Below are positions 56,277 to 63,443 of a stretch of DNA of 64,000 bases, in pieces. The translations under genes were made by a program, and so were the position numbers. The notes beneath the pieces are model-generated. The model did no database searches, was not told where the DNA came from, and saw nothing but the letters and a program-made list of their open reading frames with translations. Position 1 is the stretch's first letter. Each line of letters opens with the position of its first letter. This stretch comes from Phaeobacter sp. HF9A (GTDB lineage Bacteria; Pseudomonadota; Alphaproteobacteria; Rhodobacterales; Rhodobacteraceae). Where the stretch lies: NCBI RefSeq assembly GCF_011806385.1, contig NZ_JAATOX010000002.1:1-64000 (forward strand), written 5' to 3'.

Positions 56277-56771
56277 TTAATCGGCCATCACCAGGGTCCA
56301 CCAGATCTTGCCATTGGGTTCCTGGAACCACGAAAAGCCCATGTTCACCGCTTTGGGGTCCATGATGACGGCACGGGTGCTGCTGTCTTCCATCCAGGCG
56401 GTGAGGGTTTGCACCTCGTTCTCGTAGGTTTCAGAGATGGTCTCGCCCAGAAGCGATCCGGTGTAGCCCACGCGCGCGATGCGATCCAGCGGCGAGGAGC
56501 CGTCAGAGCCGAAATGCCAGGGGCGGTTTTGCACCGACATATCGCGGGAATGTGTGGCGGCAGCGGCGTTGAGCTTGGCGTTCAACTGCACAGGCTGGCT
56601 GCCAGCGGCTTCGCGCAGCGCGTTGACCGAATCCAGCATGCGGAACTGGACACGCTCCTCGTTTCTAATCCTGTATACGCCAGCGCCGCTCGACGAGCCG
56701 TCGTTGCCAGCGGTACAGGCCGCCAGGATGAAAGACGTCAATGTCGCCAGAATCAGAAATACGCGTGTCAT
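56277..56771 (-). CDS. CAP (SCP/PR1-like) domain lipoprotein
   Basis: A 164-residue secreted protein with lipobox LAAC (Cys19) and a CAP domain: LDSVNALREAAGSQPVQLNAKL, THSRDM and GETISETYENE blocks. Bacterial CAP proteins are often envelope-located and of unknown function, some with metal-binding or protease-like activity. I use the ATG at 56771; another lies four codons up. It sits between two L,D-transpeptidase genes, convergent with the first and divergent from the second. Confidence 0.88.
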   Translation of the reverse strand: MTRVFLILATLTSFILAACTAGNDGSSSGAGVYRIRNEERVQFRMLDSVNALREAAGSQPVQLNAKLNAAAATHSRDMSVQNRPWHFGSDGSSPLDRIARVGYTGSLLGETISETYENEVQTLTAWMEDSSTRAVIMDPKAVNMGFSWFQEPNGKIWWTLVMAD

Positions 56772-56873
56772 TCCAAGTCCCAAAAAGTGATGATTTCACA
56801 GCGTCCCATAGCTCTCCTGTGACTTATAGGCAAACGCAGGTGGGTCACAATGCTGCGATTCGGCGGGATTGAA

Positions 56874-56902
56874 TTGCGACTGAGGCTTTCCGGCAATAGA
56901 CT
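56874..56902 (+). promoter_or_regulatory. Promoter of the Tat L,D-transpeptidase gene
   Basis: TTGCGA and TAGACT are 17 bases apart and 41 bases before the ATG. Confidence 0.45.
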
Positions 56903-56942
56903 GCCGAAAAAATCCCGCACAATCATTGCAGAGTAGCACGTC

Positions 56943-57560
56943 ATGACACGCAAATCGTTTTGGGCCCCAAGCCGCCGCCAATTTCTGGCGGGCTCGGCCT
57001 CGTTGATCGTCACACCGGCGCTGGCGCAGGAGGCAGCAGAAGCAGAGGAGGCGACCTACGACCCGCTGCGGCCGCCGCCGAAAGAAGAACCAAATGTGCG
57101 GCGCAATATTTCAGCGTTCCGGGCAAAGGACTGGCGTCCTTACTTTGATAACCTGCGGCGCGGGGCGATTCTGGTCGATATCGACAGCCGCGCCCTGCAT
57201 TTCTGGTCGCAAGACGAATCGGTCTACAAGCTGTTTCCCTCGTCGGTGCCGCTGACAAATGACCTGACTCGCCGTGGCCGGACCAAGATTGTTCGCAAAG
57301 TTGTCGGTCCGAGCTGGTCGCCGACGCCCAATATGCGCAAACGCAACCCGGAATGGCCCGCCTTTATCCCGCCGGGGCCGGATAATCCGCTCGGCACCCA
57401 TGCGCTTTACCTCAGCTGGAAGTATTATCGCATCCACGGCACGCATGACACGCGCAAAATCGGGCGTCGCTCGTCCAATGGTTGCATCGGTCTCTACAAC
57501 GAACATATCGCCCAGCTGTATGAGTTGACCCAAACCGGCACGCAGGTGTTGCTAATTTGA
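56943..57560 (+). CDS. L,D-transpeptidase with Tat signal
   Basis: A 205-residue YkuD-family enzyme. The N-terminus has a twin-arginine signal (SRRQFLAGSASLIVTPALA), predicting folded export. Active-site residues are H165 in YRIHGTHD and nucleophile C181 in RRSSNGCIGLYNEHI. It resembles the ErfK/YbiS-type catalytic domain without a LysM or other binding domain. Two different export routes (lipoprotein Sec and Tat) for two L,D-transpeptidases within 2 kb suggest separate roles. It has its own promoter candidate. Confidence 0.92.
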   Translation: MTRKSFWAPSRRQFLAGSASLIVTPALAQEAAEAEEATYDPLRPPPKEEPNVRRNISAFRAKDWRPYFDNLRRGAILVDIDSRALHFWSQDESVYKLFPSSVPLTNDLTRRGRTKIVRKVVGPSWSPTPNMRKRNPEWPAFIPPGPDNPLGTHALYLSWKYYRIHGTHDTRKIGRRSSNGCIGLYNEHIAQLYELTQTGTQVLLI

Positions 57561-57602
57561 CGACAACCGTACCGGCGGCGCGCATCGAGATTTAACAAGC
57601 AA

Positions 57603-57632
57603 TTGCAATCTGATGGGTTTACTGCTTAGAAA
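57603..57632 (+). promoter_or_regulatory. Promoter candidate of the 60-residue protein gene
   Basis: TTGCAA and TAGAAA are 18 bases apart, about 70 bases before the ATG at 57704. Confidence 0.4.
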
Positions 57633-57655
57633 AACCCACGAGGTAAGTCTTGAGT

Positions 57656-57681
57656 GCGCACGCCATATGTGTGCCGTGCGC
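57656..57681 (+). other. Leader hairpin of the 60-residue protein gene
   Basis: GCGCACG pairs with CGTGCGC around a 12-base loop, just before the GGAGG ribosome site. Stable leader hairpins of this kind often protect abundant small mRNAs. Confidence 0.5.
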
Positions 57682-57703
57682 GTATTCTGGAGGTTAAGTT
57701 AAC

Positions 57704-57886
57704 ATGAAGAAACTCGTTCTCGCTGCTGCCCTGGCCGCTTCCGCGTCCGCCGCGACCGCTGGCTCCCTGGCAGAACCGATCGTTGAAGCACCGGTTATCG
57801 TTGAAGAAGCAACTTCTTCTTCTTCCGGCATCCTGCTGCCGCTGCTGCTGCTGGTCGTTGTGGCCGCTGCTGCTGCAAGCAACTAA
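57704..57886 (+). CDS. Small secreted/membrane protein, 60 residues
   Basis: An unrecognised 60-residue protein with a signal peptide (KKLVLAAALAASASAATAG), a short Glu/Val/Pro-rich segment (EPIVEAPVIVEE), a TSSSS linker and a C-terminal hydrophobic helix (GILLPLLLLVVVAAAAASN). It would be held in the inner membrane by its last helix. Promoter, leader hairpin, strong ribosome site and terminator all fit a short, highly expressed monocistronic mRNA. No function can be assigned. Confidence 0.85.
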   Translation: MKKLVLAAALAASASAATAGSLAEPIVEAPVIVEEATSSSSGILLPLLLLVVVAAAAASN

Positions 57887-57906
57887 GTGTTGCACAAGAA
57901 TTGAAG

Positions 57907-57937
57907 AAAGGCGGCTGAGTTTCAGCCGCCTTTTTTT
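57907..57937 (+). terminator. Terminator of the 60-residue protein gene
   Basis: GGCGGCTGA pairs with TCAGCCGCC, followed by seven T. It starts about 20 bases after the stop and precedes the convergent hemH. Confidence 0.93.
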
Positions 57938-57962
57938 GTGTCTGCTGTTTTGGAAAGCGGGC

Positions 57963-59024
57963 TCAGTCGAGCCAGCCCGCCAGATTTTCCCGCAGCACCT
58001 GCGACAGCGCCTCAACATGGCTCGGCGCGTCGTTGAGACAGGGAATATAGGTGAACTCCTCGCCACCCGCGTGTTCGAAGCTCTCGCGAATCTCTTCGTT
58101 GATCTCTTCCAGCGTCTCGATGCAGTCGGCAGAAAACGCCGGCGCGATCACCGCGATGCGTTTCTTTCCTTGCTTTGCCAGCTCGGCGACATGTTCCACC
58201 GTATAGGGGCGCAGCCATTCCTCGGGGCCAAAGACCGATTGAAAGGTCGTGGTGATCTGCGTCTCATCCCAGCCCAGACGTTCCCGCAGCAGCCGCGTGG
58301 TTTTCTGGCATTGGCAGTGATAGGGGTCGCCCTGACGCAGATAGCGCTGCGGCATGCCATGATAGGACACCACCAGAATATCCGGCTTCTGTTCCTGCTT
58401 GGCATAGCCCTCCTCGACCGATTTGGCGAGCGCCTCGATATAGGCGGGGTGATCGAAATAGGGCTCGATGGTGCGCACGGCAGGTTGCCAGGTCTGCCGC
58501 ATCAGCGCGCGGAAGAACTGGTCATTGGCAGTGGCAGAGGTCGCCCCGGCATATTGCGGATAAAGCGGCACAAACAGGATCTTGCGACAGCCCGCCGCGA
58601 CCATGGCCTCGACCTTTGCCTCGGTTGAGGGGTTGCCGTAGCGCATGCAGAAATCGACCATGACCTGATCGCCATAGGTCTCTTCCATCGCCTGTGCGAT
58701 CGCCTGGGTCTGATCCTTGGTGATCGTCATCAGCGGGCTTTCGCCCTTGTCGTGATTCCAGATGGATTTATAGGCCGCACCCGAGGAAAACGGGCGCTTG
58801 GTCAGGATGATGAGCTGCAAAAGCGGCTGCCACTTCCACGCCGGGTAGTCGATCACCCGCTTATCGGAGAGGAATTCGCTCAGATATCGCCGCATTGGCC
58901 AATAGCTGTAGTGATCCGGTGTGCCGAGGTTCGCCAGCAGGATGCCGACTTTCTCCCTGGTGACAGGCGGGTGATCCGCAGGGGCATGGGCAGGGCAGGT
59001 CGCGGAGGGTGTCTTGTCCAGCAT
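57963..59024 (-). CDS. hemH: Ferrochelatase
   Basis: Inserts Fe2+ into protoporphyrin IX, the last step of haem b synthesis, after HemJ. The 353-residue protein has the early VGILLANLGTPD block, the conserved VSYHGMPQRYLRQGDPYHCQC region with catalytic histidine, and the late HVEALSQVLRENL segment. The cysteines in YHCQCQKT are typical of members with or without a 2Fe-2S cluster; cluster status is not clear. It is monocistronic here. Confidence 0.95.
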   Translation of the reverse strand: MLDKTPSATCPAHAPADHPPVTREKVGILLANLGTPDHYSYWPMRRYLSEFLSDKRVIDYPAWKWQPLLQLIILTKRPFSSGAAYKSIWNHDKGESPLMTITKDQTQAIAQAMEETYGDQVMVDFCMRYGNPSTEAKVEAMVAAGCRKILFVPLYPQYAGATSATANDQFFRALMRQTWQPAVRTIEPYFDHPAYIEALAKSVEEGYAKQEQKPDILVVSYHGMPQRYLRQGDPYHCQCQKTTRLLRERLGWDETQITTTFQSVFGPEEWLRPYTVEHVAELAKQGKKRIAVIAPAFSADCIETLEEINEEIRESFEHAGGEEFTYIPCLNDAPSHVEALSQVLRENLAGWLD

Positions 59025-59131
59025 GGGAAGATGTCCTGTATGAGGTCACGAATGTGAGTTTGTCGTTAGATACGGCGATCCCGCGAGAAAGGCCAATCGG
59101 ATCACCTGACTGCGACCATTGGCTCAGGTTA

Positions 59132-59968
59132 TCACGCCCCGTCGGGCAATTTGCTTTCCGGCACTTTCAGCGCCTCGGCCAGCCGCATCTTGGCCGACCC
59201 CGGACGCAGCGGTTGTGGCTGGCTGTCCGCCGGCGACCACCCGGTGAGGCAGATCAGCTCGAAGGTGGCGTTCAGTTTGCCGTTCTCGCTGGCGAAGTTC
59301 TGACGATAGATGTGATCGGCCAGCTCGAACAGGGCGCGGGGTGTCGGTTTGCGCAAGCGGTTGGTCATCGCGTTGGTTTCGCCCATGTCGCGCAGATCCC
59401 GCATCAGATGAGGCAGGTCGCGATATTGCACCGTCAGCGGCACCAGATCCGCCACCGGCAGGGCAAAGCCCGCCCGTTGCAGCAGCGCGCCAAACTCGCG
59501 AATCTCTCCCATCGGGGCGACCCTTGGCGACAGCCCGCCGCTGACATAGGTCTCCGCCTCGGCCAGGGCGCTGCGCAATTCATGCAACGTCTGCCCGCCA
59601 AGCGTGACCACCAGGAGCAGGCCATCTTCCTTTAGCGCACGGCGGCACTGGATCAGCTGTCCGACCGGGTCGTTGGCCCAATGCAGCGACATCACGTGAA
59701 TCACCAGATCATGGGCCTGAGGCGCGAGATCCAGCAGCTCGCCATCTGCGATGATCTTTGCCCCGGGCAGCAGCCCCTCCCAGCGTTCCGCAAAAGGCGC
59801 GATAATCGCGGGATTGGTAAAGACTCTCTTAACCATGGAGAGCCGATCCTCGATCTCGTCTCTGGCCAAGTCGTGCAGGAACATCGCCTCCGGTTTACGC
59901 CGGGCGCGGCGCAGTCGAAGTGCGTCAAGGTCAAAGATCTGGGGATGAGCCATCGGTTCTTGTGTCAT
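59132..59968 (-). CDS. NDUFAF5/BioC-like methyltransferase-fold protein lacking the SAM glycine motif
   Basis: A 278-residue relative of NDUFAF5, the mitochondrial complex I assembly factor that hydroxylates an arginine of the NDUFS7 subunit. Matches to that family are HDLVIHVMSLHWANDPVGQL, LGGQTLHELRSALAEAE and RDLRDMGETNAMTNR. However, the region where the class I SAM motif (DxGxGxG) should stand reads GLLPGAKIIADGELLDLAP, with no glycine-rich loop and a shortened first beta-alpha unit. It may be a non-methyltransferase or a structural factor. It is divergent from comF by 11 bases. Confidence 0.82.
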   Translation of the reverse strand: MTQEPMAHPQIFDLDALRLRRARRKPEAMFLHDLARDEIEDRLSMVKRVFTNPAIIAPFAERWEGLLPGAKIIADGELLDLAPQAHDLVIHVMSLHWANDPVGQLIQCRRALKEDGLLLVVTLGGQTLHELRSALAEAETYVSGGLSPRVAPMGEIREFGALLQRAGFALPVADLVPLTVQYRDLPHLMRDLRDMGETNAMTNRLRKPTPRALFELADHIYRQNFASENGKLNATFELICLTGWSPADSQPQPLRPGSAKMRLAEALKVPESKLPDGA

Positions 59969-59979
59969 GAGGTGTACCT

Positions 59980-60711
59980 ATGACGTTGCGCGCACGGATT
60001 CAAACGGCAGTTTCACTGGTCTATCCCGCGCGCTGTCTGAACTGCGGCGGGCTGGTCGAGAGCGACTTTGGTCTGTGCAGCGCCTGCTGGCGGGAGACCT
60101 CCTTTATTTCGGGCCTCGTGTGCGATGCTTGCGGCGTCCCGTTGCCGGGCGAGGATGACGGTCAGCTGGTGCATTGCGACGCCTGTTTGCAGAACCCACG
60201 CGTTTGGGCGCAGGGGCGGGCGGCGTTTCTTTATGACGGGCAGGGGCGGCGTCTGGTTTTGGCGCTGAAGCATGGGGATCGCACGGATCTGGCGGGGCCG
60301 GCGTCGGGTTGGATGGCCCGCGCGGCCACTGATCTGTTGCAGGGTGACCCGCTGCTGCTGCCGGTTCCGCTGCATTGGACCCGCCTTCTGCGACGGCGCT
60401 ACAATCAATCCGCCCTCCTTGCGCAAGCACTGGCCGCGCGGACGGGCTGTGACTGTTGCCCGGATGGATTGCTGCGGCGCAAACAAACGCCGATGCTGGA
60501 AGGGCGCAGTCGGAACGAACGGCATGCCCTGCTGGATCATGCGATCAGCATAAATCCGCGTATGCGGGACCGGTTCCTGGGGCGAAAAATCCTGTTGGTG
60601 GATGACGTGATGACCAGCGGGGCAACATTGTCTGCCTGTTCCCGCGCCTGTCTGGACGCGGGCGCCGAGGAGGTAGGCGTTGTGGTTCTCGCCCGGGTCT
60701 CAGTGCTGTGA
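59980..60711 (+). CDS. comF: ComF family protein (phosphoribosyltransferase fold)
   Basis: A 243-residue protein with N-terminal zinc-binding cysteine pairs (CLNCGG, CSAC, CDACG, CDAC) and a C-terminal phosphoribosyltransferase domain with the PRPP loop ILLVDDVMTSGAT. ComF proteins act in DNA uptake during natural transformation in several bacteria; the enzymatic role is unknown. The start is 11 bases from the divergent methyltransferase-fold gene. grxC follows after 73 bases. Confidence 0.9.
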   Translation: MTLRARIQTAVSLVYPARCLNCGGLVESDFGLCSACWRETSFISGLVCDACGVPLPGEDDGQLVHCDACLQNPRVWAQGRAAFLYDGQGRRLVLALKHGDRTDLAGPASGWMARAATDLLQGDPLLLPVPLHWTRLLRRRYNQSALLAQALAARTGCDCCPDGLLRRKQTPMLEGRSRNERHALLDHAISINPRMRDRFLGRKILLVDDVMTSGATLSACSRACLDAGAEEVGVVVLARVSVL

Positions 60712-60784
60712 AAAGACTGGCAAAGCTTGTATAGAACCCCCACATGGCGCAAAACCCCGCCAAACAACGCGCATGGAGTGCCCT

Positions 60785-61042
60785 ATGAAACCGGTTGAAA
60801 TCTATACATCTCCCCTTTGCGGCTTCTGCCACGCGGCAAAGCGGCTGCTGACCCAAAAGGGCGTGAGCTTTTCCGAGATCGACGTTCTGGCCGATCCCTC
60901 GCGCAAGACCGAGATGATTCAGCGCGCCAATGGTGGGCGCACCGTGCCGCAGATCTTTGTCGGCGAGATCCATGTCGGCGGCTGCGACGATCTTTATGCG
61001 CTGGAAAACGCGGGCAAGCTTGACCCGCTGCTGAGCGCCTGA
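60785..61042 (+). CDS. grxC: Glutaredoxin 3-type
   Basis: An 85-residue dithiol glutaredoxin that uses glutathione to reduce disulfides. The active site is C12-G-F-C15 rather than the classic CPYC; the GSH-binding TVPQIFVGEIHVGGCDDL block is intact. I use the ATG at 60785; the frame is open upstream into the comF end but lacks similarity. The amidase gene follows 8 bases later and so is probably co-transcribed. Confidence 0.93.
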   Translation: MKPVEIYTSPLCGFCHAAKRLLTQKGVSFSEIDVLADPSRKTEMIQRANGGRTVPQIFVGEIHVGGCDDLYALENAGKLDPLLSA

Positions 61043-61050
61043 GGTCCGCG

Positions 61051-61881
61051 ATGCGCGCTGCCCTGCTGCAAATGACATCCTCCGACGACCCGGAGGAAAA
61101 CCTGGCCACAGCGACCGCCATGATTTCGGACGCGGTGGCGCAGGGGGCGGGGTTCGTGCTGACGCCCGAGGTGACCAATTGCCTCTCCACCAGTCGTCAG
61201 CACCAGCGCGAGGTCCTTTGCCACGAGGACGGCGACCCAACCCTGGCAGGGCTGCGCCAGGTCGCGGCCCGGCATGGCATCTGGCTGTCGATCGGCTCTC
61301 TGGGGCTCAAGACCCATGACGTGGACGGGCGCTTTGCCAATCGGCAGTTTCTGATCACGCCAACCGGTGACATCGCGGCGCGCTATGACAAGATCCATAT
61401 GTTCGATGTGGAGGTCACGCCCGAGGAAACCTATCGCGAATCAGATGGCTATCGTCCGGGCACGCGGGCCGTTGTGGCCGATGCTGGCTTTGCGCGGATC
61501 GGGTTGACGATCTGCTATGATCTGCGCTTTCCGGCGTTGCACAGGCGTTTGGCACAGGCCGGGGCAGAGATCCTCACCGCGCCAGCAGCCTTTTCCCATG
61601 TGACCGGAGCCGACCACTGGCACAGCCTTCTGCGGGCACGGGCGATCGAGACGGGATGTTTTGTTCTGGCGGCGGCCCAGGTCGGAACCCATCCGGCCAG
61701 CCGGGGCGGCACGCGCCAGACCTACGGGCATTCGCTGGTGGTCGCCCCCTGGGGAGAGGTGCTGGCGGATGCGGGCACCGACGTCGGCGTGACCTGTGTT
61801 GATCTCGATCTCGATGCGGTCAGGAATGCGCGCAGCCGCGTGCCCTCATTGACCCACGACCGGGAGTTCGATGGGCCCTGA
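61051..61881 (+). CDS. Carbon-nitrogen hydrolase, likely deaminated-glutathione amidase type
   Basis: A 276-residue nitrilase-superfamily amidase. The catalytic triad is E40 (LTPEVTN), K114 (RYDKIHMFDV) and C155 (TICYDLRFP). The DKIHMFDVEV and CYDLRFPALHR patterns match the Nit1/YbeM branch that repairs deaminated glutathione, and placement directly after a glutaredoxin gene is consistent with glutathione metabolism. That substrate is inferred, not shown. The stop overlaps the MarR start by one base (TGATG). Confidence 0.85.
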   Translation: MRAALLQMTSSDDPEENLATATAMISDAVAQGAGFVLTPEVTNCLSTSRQHQREVLCHEDGDPTLAGLRQVAARHGIWLSIGSLGLKTHDVDGRFANRQFLITPTGDIAARYDKIHMFDVEVTPEETYRESDGYRPGTRAVVADAGFARIGLTICYDLRFPALHRRLAQAGAEILTAPAAFSHVTGADHWHSLLRARAIETGCFVLAAAQVGTHPASRGGTRQTYGHSLVVAPWGEVLADAGTDVGVTCVDLDLDAVRNARSRVPSLTHDREFDGP

Positions 61882-62321
61882 TGGATGAGAATCACTCCCT
61901 GGCGATTTCGCTGTTCAGCGAGATCTTGATGGCCGACCAACTGGCCCGCTCGCGGCTGAGCAAGGCGCTGCCCAAGGGGATGGAACTGTCGCATTTTTCG
62001 GTTCTGAACCATCTGGCGCGCGCCGGGTTGGAACGATCCCCGGCGCAACTGGCCAAGGCCTTTCATGTCACCCGTGGTGCCATGACCAATACGATTCACA
62101 AGCTGGAGGTGGCAGGCTACGTGCATGTGCGCCCGGATTGGGATGACGCCCGGCGCAAGATGGTCGCGATCAGCCCCGCAGGTCGCAAGGCCCGCGACGC
62201 GGCGCTGACCTCGATCATTCCGATGATTTCCGAGGTGGTGAGCGAGCTTGGCGGCGAGCGTGTCCGCTCCGCCCTGCCCATTCTTCGAGAGTTCCGCGGC
62301 AAGTTGGAAAGCGAAGACTAG
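61881..62321 (+). CDS. MarR-family transcriptional regulator
   Basis: A 146-residue winged-helix regulator. The DNA-binding region is SPAQLAKAFHVTRGAMTNTIHKLEVAGYVHVRPDWDDARRK (near 47-87), with the typical wing DWDDARRK and the following VAISPAGRKA. It is co-translated with the amidase gene, so it may regulate that operon or respond to an oxidative or phenolic signal. No cysteine suggestive of OhrR-type redox sensing is present. Confidence 0.9.
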   Translation: MDENHSLAISLFSEILMADQLARSRLSKALPKGMELSHFSVLNHLARAGLERSPAQLAKAFHVTRGAMTNTIHKLEVAGYVHVRPDWDDARRKMVAISPAGRKARDAALTSIIPMISEVVSELGGERVRSALPILREFRGKLESED

Positions 62322-62365
62322 GCGCCGCATCGCCCCCTTGTGAAAAACAAAAAAGAGCGTGAAAC

Positions 62366-62403
62366 ACAAAAAAAGAGCGTCGGAAAATGCCGACGCTCTT
62401 TTT
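62366..62403. terminator. Bidirectional terminator
   Basis: AAAAAGAGCGTCGG pairs perfectly with CCGACGCTCTTTTT around AAAATG. T runs follow on both strands, so it can end marR transcription and also a minus-strand transcript from 62.6 kb. Confidence 0.93.
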
Positions 62404-62580
62404 GATAGTTAGGGCCGTGAGTGGTGTGAGTGCGCCCCAATTTTACACATAGTCCTCGAACATGATGCCATGAGTGTGCGAGTGCGGCATCACGGAGGTC
62501 CCAACGCGTAGCTGCCAAACTATTCAGGAACAACAGCGGGCACAATCGCTCTATGGGATGTGTTTTTATACCAAAGTATA
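62366..62580 (-). ncRNA. Candidate minus-strand non-coding RNA
   Basis: Reading leftward, TATACT- and TATAAA-like boxes near 62565-62580 precede about 190 bases without a gene, ending in a strong terminator. The RNA could fold as a long interrupted rod: TGATGCC/GGCATCA closes a 16-base loop, then CCTC/GAGG, TACGCG/TGTGTA and AGTTT/AAATT pair outward with bulges. This rod shape resembles 6S RNA, but I cannot confirm the family. Confidence 0.4.
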
Positions 62581-62649
62581 GGCTGGCTTTCATTGCAAGG
62601 GTGAAACCGGGTTTTGACCCTGTCTCACCCTCGATGCGTTGCTATCTGA

Positions 62650-63393
62650 CTATGAATTTATGCTTGCCGTTACGTAATTTACACTCAGATCACGATCAGA
62701 AATCGACCAGCGCCACAGTAGGGGATTGAACACGAACCCCTTGCGATCAACCGGGGATAGTCCGGCCTGGCGCAGCAGGTCGAACAGTTCGTCGGGGGTG
62801 ATGAATTTTGACCATTCATGGGTGCCACGCGGCAGCCACCGCATGACCACTTCGGCCCCAAAGATCGCCATGGCATAGCTTTTGGGATTGCGGTTGATGG
62901 TCGAGCAGATCTCCAGCCCGCCGGGTTTCAAGAGCTGCCGGGTGGCGGTGAGATAGGCCAGCGGGTCGGCAACATGTTCGACCACCTCCATATTCAGCAC
63001 CACGTCAAAGGTCTCGCCGGCCTCGGCCATCGCTTCGGCTGTGGTGTGGCGATAATCAATCTCCAGCCCGGACTGTTCGGCGTGAATGCGGGCGACGGGC
63101 AGGTTGCCTTCGGCGGCATCGGCCCCGACCACCTCGGCGCCAAGCCGCGCCATCGGCTCGCTGAGCAGGCCACCGCCGCAGCCGATATCCAGCACGCGCA
63201 GCCCGGCAAAGGGCTCTGCGGTGGTCAGGTCACGGTCGAATTCCCCGGCGATCTGGCCTGTGATATAATCCAGCCGGCAGGGGTTCAGCATGTGAAGCGG
63301 TTTGAATTTCCCGTTCGGATCCCACCATTCTGCGGCCATCGCCTCGAACTTGGCGATCTCGGAGGGGTCCACCGTGGACTGTTGCGCTTGCAT
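62650..63393 (-). CDS. ubiG: UbiG, ubiquinone O-methyltransferase
   Basis: Carries out both O-methylations in ubiquinone synthesis. The 247-residue protein begins with the family block [27 protein letters not shown] (near 8-34) and LDYI, and has SAM motif [19 protein letters not shown]. The terminal region [15 protein letters not shown] is typical. Length is normal. It is divergent from pip by 50 bases and does not share an operon with other ubi genes here. Confidence 0.95.
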   Translation of the reverse strand: MQAQQSTVDPSEIAKFEAMAAEWWDPNGKFKPLHMLNPCRLDYITGQIAGEFDRDLTTAEPFAGLRVLDIGCGGGLLSEPMARLGAEVVGADAAEGNLPVARIHAEQSGLEIDYRHTTAEAMAEAGETFDVVLNMEVVEHVADPLAYLTATRQLLKPGGLEICSTINRNPKSYAMAIFGAEVVMRWLPRGTHEWSKFITPDELFDLLRQAGLSPVDRKGFVFNPLLWRWSISDRDLSVNYVTASINS

Positions 63394-63443
63394 TCCTGTC
63401 TCCGTGTGTTTTCTTGTGTCCCAAGGTGTCAGTTAGGTCAGTA

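Larger units (their letters stand above)
62322..62649. other. Gene-free region holding a bidirectional terminator and RNA candidate
   Basis: 328 bases between marR and the convergent ubiG. A short open frame on the minus strand (about 90 codons) has no ribosome site and looks spurious. The region contains the terminator at 62366, a second partial copy of AAAAAAGAGCGT just before it, and the RNA candidate described separately. Confidence 0.7.

Noticed and set aside
62366-62580. Signal recognition particle RNA
   Set aside because: The conserved SRP apical-loop sequence (GGTCCGGAAGGAAGCAGC) is absent on both strands of the region.
62318-62593. 91-codon minus-strand frame between marR and ubiG
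   Set aside because: It has no ribosome site, runs through the bidirectional terminator, and encodes a protein without recognisable features. The region fits an RNA or intergenic sequence better.
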